DNA of 64,000 bases from Parasphingorhabdus sp. (GCA_030373505.1 JAUCYS010000017.1:1-64000), one strand, 5' to 3'; counted from the stretch's first letter, positions 45,681 to 54,154 are shown. The notes: generated by a model from the letters alone, not told the origin. Translations and numbers: made by a program.

Positions 45681-46652
45681 CTATTGCGGAGCTTTCCTGA
45701 CCGGCACCGGCACGGTACAAATATTGCCATAGCCGCCATGGGCCGCGATATATTGAAGAAGCGCCGGGCTGTAGCTGGCGAGATATTCATAATGCGGCTG
45801 CTCGGCGAGCGGCAATTCGCTGGCCAGCCGGATCGAGGAAATCGGCACATATTGCGATTTGTCCGCATAGAAGCCTCCGGGATCTGTCCCCAGCGGCAGA
45901 TTCTGCAAATGCTCGAGCCCGTCGATCACCCGGCCGACCATGCCAAAAGTGGTGTCGAGGCTGCGTGCTGCCTCACCGGTAATCACCGACAGTTCGGCGC
46001 CGCTGCCGGTATCCGGCGGATCATAATGGGCGGGCGACAGCGCGCCTCGACAGGTCAGCGGATAGGCCCGTCCCTGCTTGTCGCTGCCAATCGGCCAGCC
46101 GCCGCCAAAGCCGACTGACTGAGCGCCGGTATTTTCGTAGATCATTTTCATCAGCGGCTGGATGTCGGTGCCCTGATATTGGTTGCTGTAGGCGACCGCG
46201 GCCTGAAGCGCCGCCCGGTCCGTGTCGCGTTTCGCGCCCAGCGCGGCGTTATAATATTCGCTCTCCGGCACCGTCTCCAGCCCCTTGGGCACGGCCTTGG
46301 CATCGGGATTTCCGCCAAACTGAGTGACGAAATCCCTGGCGACGCGGTAGATCTTGGTGCCGTCCCACCAATGGCCTCTGGCAAGCGTGCGGACATTGCG
46401 GACATGGCCGCCGGAAAGCTCCGTCGGGAGCAGCTGGATCACTGCCTGGCGCTTGCTGCCGTCGGCGGCATCGGGCAGGGTCAGGATCATGAGATCGCTG
46501 ACCGGGATCGGCAGCCAGTGCTCGGCGGGAGCGGCGGCGAGTATCTCGGCAGGAGTCGGGGCCGGCGCTTCTTCCTGCGCCAATGCTGGCGAAAAGCAGG
46601 CAGCCGCGATCGCGAAAACAGCGAGGCGCATGGATCGAAACCGGTTTTTCAT
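45681..46652 (-). CDS. Exported cyclophilin-type peptidyl-prolyl isomerase (paralogue 1)
   Basis: A 323-residue periplasmic protein with a signal peptide ending SPALA-QE. WWDGTKIYRVARDFVTQFGG matches the F-H-R-x-x-x-x-F-x-x-Q-G core of cyclophilins (catalytic Arg kept); DTGSGAELSVITG replaces the NGSQFFI block, with Glu for the usual Gln; LDTTFGMVGRVIDGLEHL matches the VFG-V-x-G-M end. A long insertion separates core and end, typical of this sphingomonad type. It has a diverged relative at 47130. No neighbour shows a specific client. Confidence 0.87.
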   Translation of the reverse strand: MKNRFRSMRLAVFAIAAACFSPALAQEEAPAPTPAEILAAAPAEHWLPIPVSDLMILTLPDAADGSKRQAVIQLLPTELSGGHVRNVRTLARGHWWDGTKIYRVARDFVTQFGGNPDAKAVPKGLETVPESEYYNAALGAKRDTDRAALQAAVAYSNQYQGTDIQPLMKMIYENTGAQSVGFGGGWPIGSDKQGRAYPLTCRGALSPAHYDPPDTGSGAELSVITGEAARSLDTTFGMVGRVIDGLEHLQNLPLGTDPGGFYADKSQYVPISSIRLASELPLAEQPHYEYLASYSPALLQYIAAHGGYGNICTVPVPVRKAPQ

Positions 46653-47030
46653 GCTGCTCCTTCTATGGTGAACTTTACAAAGTTTACAGGGTTAAAGAGA
46701 GGAAAGCCTGCCCGTGCGGATTGTTCCCCGGCGTAGGGCGCGAGCGACGGAAGATTCGGGGGAAGCTTTCCAAAGCCGAGCAGTCCAGGCGAGTCCTGAG
46801 GGCGCGGTGAAAGGGCAATGGCGGGACAGTTCTGGACCCCGGCCTTCGCCGGGGAACAATCTTGGGTCACACAGGGTCACACGGGTCACACCCCCTAATG
46901 CAAGAAAGTCTTTTTTCTTGGGGGTTGCTGAAAACTGCCGATGGGAGGGTGCTGGAATGGACGAGGTGAGGGATTTTTCCATAGGCCAAGGTTAACCGAA
47001 GTTACCAGGTGTAGGAAAGACAATTTTGGT
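46653..47030. other. Gene-free, repeat-rich spacer
   Basis: About 380 bp between the cyclophilin genes without a credible gene. It contains a 143-bp element ended by 15-bp perfect inverted repeats (46719-46861), a three-copy 10-bp tandem repeat based on GGGTCACAC (46864-46892), and a small hairpin CAAGAAA/TTTCTTG near 46901-46920. Open frames here are products of repeat composition. Confidence 0.6.
46719..46861. repeat. 143-bp element with 15-bp terminal inverted repeats
   Basis: GATTGTTCCCCGGCG at 46719-46733 is repeated inverted as CGCCGGGGAACAATC at 46847-46861 without mismatch. A second hairpin, CCCCGG-CCTTCG-CCGGGG, is nested at its right end. It resembles a paired REP unit of the kind mobilised by RAYT enzymes; no such gene lies in the window. 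Confidence 0.8.
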
Positions 47031-47124
47031 CCGTTAGTGGTGAGCCTGTCGAACCACGCTTCTCGGTCGATAGGCGTCGTTGAGCTACGCTCGCCCTTCG
47101 GGTCGACAGGCTCAGGACTAACGG
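47031..47124. repeat. 94-bp palindromic repeat, copy 1
   Basis: Begins CCGTTAGTGGTGAGCCTGTC and ends with the near inverse GACAGGCTCAGGACTAACGG. It lies 5 bp beyond the stop of the cyclophilin gene at 47130. It is nearly identical, in inverted orientation, to 48136-48229. Confidence 0.93.
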
Positions 47125-47129
47125 ATCAT

Positions 47130-48116
47130 TCACTCCCCGCTCACCCGGCGCACCGGCACCGGAATATTGCAAATATCCGCCCCGCCCGCCGGCACGATGA
47201 AGAACGGATCGCGGCGATTGGCTCTGGCATCGGCATATTTGGCAAATGTTTCGCCTTCGGTGGAGAGATATTCGAAACGCGGCTGGTCGGCTGTCGGCAA
47301 CGCGCTGGCCAGCCGGATCGATGTGATCGGTACGCGCTTGCTCGCGTCCTCGTAGAACCCCAGACCCCCCTTGCCGCGCGGCAGGCTGGAGAGATATTCG
47401 ATCCCCTCGATCACGCGCCCGACCACGGCAATATTGCGGTCGAGATGGCGCGGAGCATGGCCGATCACGGTGTAAAGCTCGGCGCCGCTGCCGGTGTCCG
47501 GGGAATAGTTGCGGCCAACGCCGACGGCGCCGTAGCAGTGGATCGGCCAAGCTCTGCTATCGCGAAATGCTATAGGCCACCCATTGCTCCACCAACTCGC
47601 ATCAGCATATGAATCAACATCATAATCTTGTTGTCCCCAATCCATCCAGTCGGCTGGTTTGTTTGCCGAGTGTTCCAAAACAGACCGGGTTTTTGCTTTT
47701 GAAGCTGCCAAATTGGTTATTGTATACTCACTCTCAGGCACCGTCTCCAACCCGTCCGGCAACGCCTTCTGCTCAGTCGCATCGCCCCATTGCACGACAT
47801 AATTGTCCTGCACCCGGTTGATGCTGGTGCCGTCCCACCAGCGCGCCGCCGCCAGCTTGCGGATATTGCGGATCCAGCCCTGCGAGAAAGGCTCCGGCAT
47901 CAGCTGGATGACCACGCGGCGCGGGTTGCCTTCGGCATCGGCGGCGAGGTCCATGAACAGCAGATCACTGGGCGCGATTGCCACCCATTCGCTGGCCGGG
48001 GCCGTCTCGACAATGGCGTTGGGGCTGGGATATTCCGGTTTGTCAGCTTCTTGGGCGGAAAGCGGGGCCGCCAGGGCAAAAGCCGTGAGCGATGCGATGG
48101 AGCATTTTCTGTTCAT
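47130..48116 (-). CDS. Exported cyclophilin-type peptidyl-prolyl isomerase (paralogue 2)
   Basis: A 328-residue relative of the protein at 45681. A signal peptide ends PLSA-QE; WWDGTSINRVQDNYVVQWGD keeps the catalytic Arg and Gln of the cyclophilin core; DTGSGAELYTVIG and LDRNIAVVGRVIEGIEYL match the paralogue. The chain ends NIPVPVRRVSGE, close to the other copy. It is bracketed by 94-bp inverted repeats 5 bp after its stop and 19 bp before its start. A middle part (about 47,580-47,750) is AT-richer than the rest, so patchy transfer or relaxed selection is possible. Confidence 0.87.
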   Translation of the reverse strand: MNRKCSIASLTAFALAAPLSAQEADKPEYPSPNAIVETAPASEWVAIAPSDLLFMDLAADAEGNPRRVVIQLMPEPFSQGWIRNIRKLAAARWWDGTSINRVQDNYVVQWGDATEQKALPDGLETVPESEYTITNLAASKAKTRSVLEHSANKPADWMDWGQQDYDVDSYADASWWSNGWPIAFRDSRAWPIHCYGAVGVGRNYSPDTGSGAELYTVIGHAPRHLDRNIAVVGRVIEGIEYLSSLPRGKGGLGFYEDASKRVPITSIRLASALPTADQPRFEYLSTEGETFAKYADARANRRDPFFIVPAGGADICNIPVPVRRVSGE

Positions 48117-48135
48117 GGTAATATCCCGCCTTGTC

Positions 48136-48229
48136 CCGCTAGTCCTGAACCTGTCGACCCGAAGGGCGAGCGTAGCTCAACGACGCCCATCGACCGAGAA
48201 GCGTGGTTCGACAGGCTCACCACTAGCGG
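48136..48229. repeat. 94-bp palindromic repeat, copy 2 (inverted)
   Basis: Begins CCGCTAGTCCTGAACCTGTC and ends GACAGGCTCACCACTAGCGG. Its reverse complement matches 47031-47124 over the whole length with only a few changes. It sits directly upstream of the cyclophilin start at 48116 and so probably overlaps its promoter. Confidence 0.93.
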
Positions 48230-48358
48230 ATTAGATTTCCAACATTCTGTTCGTCAGCACCCTAAACCGACAGTATCACTTGCGAAAGCGCGAATCCCGC
48301 ACTAGGGAAACGGCGCTGTCTGATATTCGACCAGATTCACGGGTCGGGCGGCATTTGC

Positions 48359-48446
48359 GGAGACGTGGCAGAGTGGTCGATCGCGCACGCTTGGAAAGCG
48401 TGTATAGGGCAACCTATCGAGGGTTCGAATCCCTCCGTCTCCGCCA
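48359..48446 (+). tRNA. tRNA-Ser (anticodon GGA)
   Basis: GGAGACG (48359-48365) pairs with CGTCTCC (48436-48442); the discriminator is G and CCA is encoded. The anticodon stem-loop CACGCTTGGAAAGCGTG contains GGA, a long variable arm (TATAGGGCAACCTATCGA) marks the class II serine type, and the T arm is GAGGGTTCGAATCCCTC. Accessory-type genes begin about 280 bp downstream, which fits use of the tRNA as an insertion border, but no integrase or duplicated 3' end was found. Confidence 0.97.
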
Positions 48447-48730
48447 TTTACCTGTCCAGCCTATCAGCGCACATTGGGGTCGGAGCTGGGAGCAAATAAT
48501 TCCCTGCAACTGTTGCCGAGAGGCGATGATTATTCCTGAATAGCAGAAAGCGTTGCTGGAAGGCGCTGAGGATGCCGGTGAACGGGGTGGCACGAAGGCT
48601 GTCAGTAGGGACGAGGAATTGGTACCAGGGGGCGACTTTGGTTTTCCGTTCTTGAGCAATTCACTTGTATCCGGGAAGATGTACCCTTTTGCTTCCACCA
48701 GCCTTGGAAATCATCCTTGAGGAAAGATGG

Positions 48731-51109
48731 TCAGAACCTGGCATCGATCCCGACCCTGACCGTTCTCGGCCTCAGAGGCGTGCGCTGATTCCCTTCCGCC
48801 ACAGAAAAGGGATTTCCGTAGGAGAAACGATTGGCTCGGCTGTCGAGCAGGTTGTCGATTTCCAGTGACAGGCCCCAGCGGCCAAAATCGGCCCGTGCGC
48901 CGATAGCCGTATCGAGATAATCCCCCTGCGGGATATCAAATGGAGCGCTAACACCCAGATCCGAGGTGCCGATGTAACCCACCGATCCCTCGAGAGAGAT
49001 TTTGGTATCCGCGATCCATGGCTCGAAACGACCGGCGAGTCGCCAACCGCTATGGGCTACATTGGGCAGGTTTCCTTCCACGTCGGCTTCGAACTCAGGG
49101 GCCGGTCGATCGAGATAGCTGGTCGTCCGAAAACCGGATAATTCCAAGGCGAGTTCCGATGTCGGCTTCCACAGAATATTGGCCGACATGTAGCGCACCT
49201 GGGCCGAGCCGAGATTGGCGACATAGGGGAAACCGGCACTCGTCACGAGATCGGCTTGTACCCTGTTCCACCTTGAATAGGCATAGGAAAGTCCGCCGGA
49301 CAGCCGCGAACCGGTTTCGGTGCCAAAGCGGATACCAAATTCCGATGTGCGAATCTCGTCGGGCTGGAGGCGGATCACCGCTGCTTCATCGCCGCTTCCG
49401 GTCAGCTGGTCCGCTCCTGGCCTGAACCCTTCCTGATAGCGCAGATAACCGATCACCCCGTCCCAAGGCTTCCAGGAAAGAGCAACGGTTGGCAGAAACC
49501 GTGTCTCCGGACCGATTGGCTCATCCGAGCCTTCGTCCAGCGGGATGCCGAATTCATCTAATCGCGTAAAAACGGACAGGCGCCCTCCTCCTGTGACAGA
49601 GATATTGCGCCAGAGAGGCAGCGTCGCCTCGCCAAACAATGCGACGTCCAGGGTTTCCGACTGGACATTGGAGATCATCTCGAGCTTGTCTGCGGGGCCG
49701 AGAAAACGGTCTATCTTATTGATGTTGTGGGCCAGCGAAAAGCCCGACACCCAGTTCGAAATCCAATCGGTCGATCCCGAAATCCGGGTCTCGTGGGTCA
49801 GCAGCTTTACCCGCATGACCTCTTCATAAATTGTAGGAACCTGTGTGTTGGCCGGCGTGGCGTCGAATACCGTGTCGATCGGATGAATGGTATAGGACGT
49901 GTTCGAGACGAACTTGCCGAAGCCGAGGTCCGCCCGGACAGTTCCAAACATGAGGCGGTAGTCATTATTGAAGGGTTGCGCGACATAAGACCGACGCGTC
50001 AGCGCGGAAGACTGGGGTGCATCGGTATATTGCCCGTCCTCGCTGGCCGTGTCCTGCGACACGATTCCGGCGTCGATGCTCAAGCCATCCTCGAACTCCA
50101 TTCGAAAGGTTGCCCGCCCTCCCCACACGTTTGTGCGATTGACCCCGGACAGACCACGCCTGATATCGTCGATATAGCCGGGACGCATAATGCGATATCC
50201 AACAATTCGGACGGCAGCGCGTTGGCCAATGGGGATGTTGGCAACGATGGCGCCGTCACCGCCCAGGCTTGCACCGGTCACGCCAATCGCTGCGGTTCCG
50301 CTAGCCGAGAACTCGCCCGGTACCGGGAGGCGGGGCATAATGCGGATTACACCACCTAGTGAGCCCGCGCCATAGAGGGTCCCCTGCGGGCCTTCGATGA
50401 CTTCGACCTTCTCAATGTCATATAGCGCGAGGTCGGGGTCGGGCGCGCTGTAGGTGAGCCTGCTTTCTCCGAAATATTGGCTTACAGTCGATTGCAATTG
50501 CCCGTTGAAGCTGCTGTCGGCAATACCGCGGACGAAAATCTTGTTGCGACCCGAACCAAGATTGGTTGAAGTCAGGTTCGGCAGTTCTCGAAGCAACACC
50601 TCGCTGCCCCTGTTGCCGGAATGGAAGCTTCGCGCTTCATCGAAAGAACCGATATGGAAAGCGCCCGGGTAATCGGCCAGCGCAACATTCTGTTTGCTTG
50701 CCGTGACGATGATCGGTTCGGGCGGTGGCGCTGGACCGCCCGCGCGCTGGGTCGAAGGGCGCGCGGCCCTTCGCTGGCCGGTATCCGCTGGTTCGGCACC
50801 ACGGCTATGCTTGCGAAGCACTCTCACCACATTCCCGCGCGAGATGCGAAAATCGTACCCGGTGCCTTGCAGCAGCCGGCGCAATCCTTCGCGAAGTGTA
50901 AAACGCCCCCTCAGGCCGCCAACCCGGATCGACCGCAGTGCGGGATCACTGGCATCGATGGAAACACGCGCCTGAGTGGCGAAGGATATCAGAGCCGCAT
51001 TCAATGGCCCGGCTGGAACATCGAAGGAGATCGCATCCGCAGCCTGCGCTGGGCACGTTGCCACTGCGCAGACAATCGGTGCGCTCAGAAGAAGCCATTT
51101 GCCGCTCAC
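48731..51109 (-). CDS. TonB-dependent receptor with STN signalling domain
   Basis: A 792-residue outer-membrane receptor. After a signal peptide (ends CPAQA) an STN domain spans about residues 25-105 (FDVPAGPLNAALISFATQ, GRFTLREGLRRLLQGTGYDF), then a TonB-box-like IIVTASKQ, a plug with VEVIEGPQGTLYGAGSLGGVIRI, and a 22-strand barrel ending in VRVGIDARF. The start is a GTG at 51109 overlapping the fecR stop. With FecR and the sigma factor upstream it forms a FecIRA-type surface-signalling unit; the ligand is probably a siderophore or similar chelate, which is inference. Confidence 0.93.
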   Translation of the reverse strand: MSGKWLLLSAPIVCAVATCPAQAADAISFDVPAGPLNAALISFATQARVSIDASDPALRSIRVGGLRGRFTLREGLRRLLQGTGYDFRISRGNVVRVLRKHSRGAEPADTGQRRAARPSTQRAGGPAPPPEPIIVTASKQNVALADYPGAFHIGSFDEARSFHSGNRGSEVLLRELPNLTSTNLGSGRNKIFVRGIADSSFNGQLQSTVSQYFGESRLTYSAPDPDLALYDIEKVEVIEGPQGTLYGAGSLGGVIRIMPRLPVPGEFSASGTAAIGVTGASLGGDGAIVANIPIGQRAAVRIVGYRIMRPGYIDDIRRGLSGVNRTNVWGGRATFRMEFEDGLSIDAGIVSQDTASEDGQYTDAPQSSALTRRSYVAQPFNNDYRLMFGTVRADLGFGKFVSNTSYTIHPIDTVFDATPANTQVPTIYEEVMRVKLLTHETRISGSTDWISNWVSGFSLAHNINKIDRFLGPADKLEMISNVQSETLDVALFGEATLPLWRNISVTGGGRLSVFTRLDEFGIPLDEGSDEPIGPETRFLPTVALSWKPWDGVIGYLRYQEGFRPGADQLTGSGDEAAVIRLQPDEIRTSEFGIRFGTETGSRLSGGLSYAYSRWNRVQADLVTSAGFPYVANLGSAQVRYMSANILWKPTSELALELSGFRTTSYLDRPAPEFEADVEGNLPNVAHSGWRLAGRFEPWIADTKISLEGSVGYIGTSDLGVSAPFDIPQGDYLDTAIGARADFGRWGLSLEIDNLLDSRANRFSYGNPFSVAEGNQRTPLRPRTVRVGIDARF

Positions 51110-52092
51110 CGGGTTTCGACGGACCAGCGTGTCCCGTCAGCGACAATCTTCTTACCGATCAGTTCTTCCAGTCTAGTGCGCACTATATCCTGTGCCCCAT
51201 CAGTCTGGATCACGCCCGAAAATCTGGTGGCGCCCATTCCTCGTGGAAATTCGAGCGATACACCAATTGAACGGGACAGATCGTCGGCGACTTGTTCCAA
51301 GGGAGCCTGATCATAGACCAGTACACCATCTGCCCAGCTTCCAATCGCTGTGATCGGTCGCTGCGAAATTTCGATCCTCCCGCTATTGTCTGCGGCAAGG
51401 CTGTCACCGGCGCGAAGTTCGACGGTCCGGGCCATGCCTTCAAAGCGCACCGCGCCTTCCGCCACGCCGACGCGAAATTGCCGATCGGTACGGACCACGT
51501 TGAACACCGTTCCTATATCGACCAGACGATGCTCACCAGCAATGACGGTGAAGGGATCCGATTTGTCACGCTCGACAGTAAATCGCGCCTCGCCTCGGGC
51601 AATCTCCACCAATCGGGCGTCGCTCTTGTCCAGGACAATCCTGGTGCTGCCGTTGAGCCGGATTTCGCTCCCGTCTGCGAGTGAAACGGTTCGCGTTTCT
51701 CCCACCGCGGTTTCGATTGGATAGGTCGAGTCCCAGCCGGGGAACATTTGAAGTCCAAAGAGACCAGCCACCACGATTGACGCAGCAAGCGCACCCCAGC
51801 GCCAGCGAGTCCGGCTCGGGCCTTCGTCCCTGACACCATATGCCCAACTATCCTCGTCATTGCTGAACTGTGGTTGTGGCTGATGTTCAACACCGGAGGG
51901 AAAAGTCGCTTTCTCCAGTACGGTCGACATATGCGCGTCGCGGTCTGTGACGGCTTCATAGGCGGCGTTATGGGCGGGATCAGCATCTAGCCACTCAGCG
52001 AATTCAATCCACGCATCCTCGTCGGCATCCTTGAGCCGAAGGTACCAGGCTATAGCCTGCTCAACCATTGCGCGATCAGTAATGGCTGGCAT
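51106..52092 (-). CDS. FecR family anti-sigma/signal-transfer protein
   Basis: A 328-residue single-pass membrane regulator. The N-terminal cytoplasmic part (EQAIAWYLRLKDADEDAWIEFAEWLDADPAHNAAYE) is the DUF4880-like anti-sigma domain; one helix follows (WGALAASIVVAGLFGLQMF); the periplasmic FecR domain has VGETRTVSLADGSEIRLNGSTRI and GEARFTVERD; the C-terminal SLEFP... part is the STN-like domain that meets the receptor. The ATG at 52092 lies inside the end of the sigma gene, overlapping by 17 bp. Confidence 0.93.
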   Translation of the reverse strand: MPAITDRAMVEQAIAWYLRLKDADEDAWIEFAEWLDADPAHNAAYEAVTDRDAHMSTVLEKATFPSGVEHQPQPQFSNDEDSWAYGVRDEGPSRTRWRWGALAASIVVAGLFGLQMFPGWDSTYPIETAVGETRTVSLADGSEIRLNGSTRIVLDKSDARLVEIARGEARFTVERDKSDPFTVIAGEHRLVDIGTVFNVVRTDRQFRVGVAEGAVRFEGMARTVELRAGDSLAADNSGRIEISQRPITAIGSWADGVLVYDQAPLEQVADDLSRSIGVSLEFPRGMGATRFSGVIQTDGAQDIVRTRLEELIGKKIVADGTRWSVETR

Positions 52093-52642
52093 CGTCCGAC
52101 TCCGTCTGTAAGAGTTGCGGGGTGTCATCCAATTCTTCGCGCAAAAACTGGAGCGTTCGGTAAGCCCGCTGGAGGTGCTTTTCTACCGCGCTCAAACTGA
52201 GATCCAATGTATTGGCGATAGCCTTTTGCGACACTCCATCGAGGCGGTACATCTTCAGAATTTGCGCGGTCCGGACCGGCATTGACGCAATCGCCTCATT
52301 GACCCGCTCGAGTTCATCGCGCGCGATCGCGCTCTCTTCTGGCGAAGGACCGGCGTCCTTTTCAAGATCGGGTCCGATCCGACTGCGCGTCCAGTGATCG
52401 TCTCGCTCCTGCTGTCGCCGACGCCCGCGGCGATGGTCGTGCAAGAGGTTGTTCGCCATCTGGTAAAGATATGCGCGCGGGTTATTCACCGGGCCGGTGC
52501 GGATGCTGGCCAGTTTCACATAGAGGTCCTGCAACAAGTCTTCGACCTCGGCGGGATCGCATTGGCGTGCGAGCATGAAGCGCAGCAATTCCGAGCGCAT
52601 CTCGCTCAGCAATTGCCGCAGGCCTGTTTCGCCCGTGCTCAT
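52076..52642 (-). CDS. ECF RNA polymerase sigma factor, FecI-like
   Basis: A 188-residue extracytoplasmic-function sigma factor. Region 2 includes LRFMLARQCDPAEVEDLLQDLYVKLA and NPRAYLYQMANNLLHDHRR; region 4 has LDGVSQKAIANTLDLSLSAVEKHLQRAYRTL, the helix-turn-helix. The start at 52642 has AGGG about 8 nt upstream; the frame is open to a GTG at 52711. It should direct transcription of its receptor and perhaps other genes in response to the signal passed by FecR. Confidence 0.92.
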   Translation of the reverse strand: MSTGETGLRQLLSEMRSELLRFMLARQCDPAEVEDLLQDLYVKLASIRTGPVNNPRAYLYQMANNLLHDHRRGRRRQQERDDHWTRSRIGPDLEKDAGPSPEESAIARDELERVNEAIASMPVRTAQILKMYRLDGVSQKAIANTLDLSLSAVEKHLQRAYRTLQFLREELDDTPQLLQTESDDASHY

Positions 52643-53075
52643 ATCGCCAAACCCTCGTGCCATTTGGGCTTCATAGGCGTGCTTCCGCACCATTGGCAAC
52701 AAGCCATGCACCTACCAGAGCTTTCGATCAGCTACCGGCATCGAAAGGGCATTTTCTGCAATATGCGGCCGATGGGGCGGGGCCTGTCACAAGACGCCCC
52801 TCGCTCTGCTCGAAGCTTGCTCTGCGCCAGCGCAACGTTCTCCATGAGAAGAATCACGACGAGTACCAATGTCAATCTCCCGAGCCATTTGATGTAGCTG
52901 ATGTCTGATCCCCCTGGCCGCCCCTTCAGCTCACCTCCAAGCTAGACGCCGGGGAGGCTGAAAAACCGCACATGAGCCGACAAGGGTGCGGGAATCGCCG
53001 GTGGCTGGCGTCTAGCTGACACGGTCCGGCGCCTAAGGCCGACTACACGGCAAGTTTTGATTGGAAGCGAGTTTT
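52643..53075. other. Gene-poor region upstream of the FecI-type sigma gene
   Basis: About 430 bp with no convincing gene. It holds the sigma gene promoter region and an 11-bp perfect inverted repeat, AGCTAGACGCC at 52940-52950 and GGCGTCTAGCT at 53007-53017, 56 bp apart. No transposase remnant is seen beside it. Confidence 0.4.
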
Positions 53076-53387
53076 ATGAGCAGGTTCAGGGCGCTTCGCT
53101 TGCTGGTTGCTGCGGCTATTCTGAGAGTTCTGGCTTTGCGGTTGTTTGGCAATGGTGTCGACGCCACTCGAGAATCTGGTTGGCCGAGGGCAGACGGATG
53201 TCGCCCCCTCATCAAGATCAAGCGTCACGCTTTTCAAGAAGGTACATGTGCAGAATATGATTGCCTGGCAACGGAAAACGGGCTGCGTGCGTGGATCGGA
53301 CCGGTCGCCCCAGTCAATATTCCCCTTGGCTGGCGCCGTGCGAAACACGGCGCGATTGATCGGCTCGAGGAGGCTTATCAGCTTTGA
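53076..53387 (+). CDS. Possible small membrane-anchored protein
   Basis: An open frame of 103 residues starting MSRFRALRLLVAAAILRVLA, which looks like one short membrane helix with a basic front. The rest (RPLIKIKRHAFQEGTCAEYD, WIGPVAPVNIPLGWRR) matches no family I know. Its TGA overlaps the TTG of the DUF2334 gene and it contains that gene's ribosome site, so coupling is possible. There is no strong ribosome site of its own beyond GGAAGCGAG. It may be non-coding. Confidence 0.35.
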   Translation: MSRFRALRLLVAAAILRVLALRLFGNGVDATRESGWPRADGCRPLIKIKRHAFQEGTCAEYDCLATENGLRAWIGPVAPVNIPLGWRRAKHGAIDRLEEAYQL

Positions 53388-54154
53388 CGACACCGGCTCC
53401 TCTCCTGCTGACATCGATCCATGACGTGAGTCCGCGTTTTGAAGGCGAGATTGATGCACTTCTGGATCGCCTTGTGCCGGTGACTAGCATCCAAAATCTA
53501 GCGATGCTGGTTGTACCTAATTTCTGGGACGCAGCGCCGCTCCACAAGTCACCGGCCTTTTGCCGAAAGTTGCGAGACTGGTCTGCCCGAGGGGCGGAGA
53601 TTTTTCTGCATGGCTGGCATCACCGCGCAGAGCATCTTCCCCAATCGCGATTTGACCGGTTTCGCGCCAAACATCTGACTGCCGGCGAAGGTGAATTTCT
53701 GGCGATCGGCCAGGAGAGCGCGGTCCGGAAAATGCGTGACGGCCGGAAGCTGATTGAAGACATTATAGGAAACCCGGTTAGCGGATTCATTGCCCCGGCC
53801 TGGCTCTATGGGACCGGCGCGCAGGAAGCTTTGGCCGAGGCGGGCTTCACTCTTGCGGAAGACCATATGCACGTTTGGAATCCGGTATCCGGCGCAACGC
53901 TGGCGACCGGTCCGGTGGTGACGTGGGCCAGTCGCAGCACTCTGCGTACGGCTTCCTCGCTAGCGTTCGCTAGGGTCGCCCCTGCCATTCTGTCACGTTA
54001 TCCGGTCGCGAGGATCGCCGTTCATCCCGGCGATGTGTCAAAGCCATCTATCCTCTCCAGCATCGATCATTGCATGTCGCGATTGCTGCGTCAGGGCCGG
54101 GTGCCCGGTCGTTATTCGGAACTGGTGGCGGATTCGCAAGGGCTGGCAGCATGA
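53384..54154 (+). CDS. DUF2334 polysaccharide deacetylase-like protein
   Basis: A 256-residue carbohydrate-esterase-4-like protein. LLLTSIHDVSPRFEGE holds the HD pair of motif 1; IFLHGWHHRAEH gives the H-x-x-x-H metal site (motif 2); SGFIAPAWLYG and RIAVHPGD are motifs 3 and 4. It would remove acyl groups from a glycan or related sugar. The TTG at 53384 has GAGGAGG 10 nt upstream. It lacks a signal peptide. Its stop overlaps the next ATG, opening a chain of coupled genes to 57988. Confidence 0.9.
   Translation: MTTPAPLLLTSIHDVSPRFEGEIDALLDRLVPVTSIQNLAMLVVPNFWDAAPLHKSPAFCRKLRDWSARGAEIFLHGWHHRAEHLPQSRFDRFRAKHLTAGEGEFLAIGQESAVRKMRDGRKLIEDIIGNPVSGFIAPAWLYGTGAQEALAEAGFTLAEDHMHVWNPVSGATLATGPVVTWASRSTLRTASSLAFARVAPAILSRYPVARIAVHPGDVSKPSILSSIDHCMSRLLRQGRVPGRYSELVADSQGLAA

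Noticed and set aside
46864-46892. CRISPR-like short repeats
   Set aside because: The copies are about 10 bp, adjacent and without spacers, so this is a simple tandem repeat.
48414-48698. A 94-codon - strand frame ending RRRRDSNPR
   Set aside because: This ending is the translation of the reverse strand of the tRNA-Ser 3' half, a common false gene.
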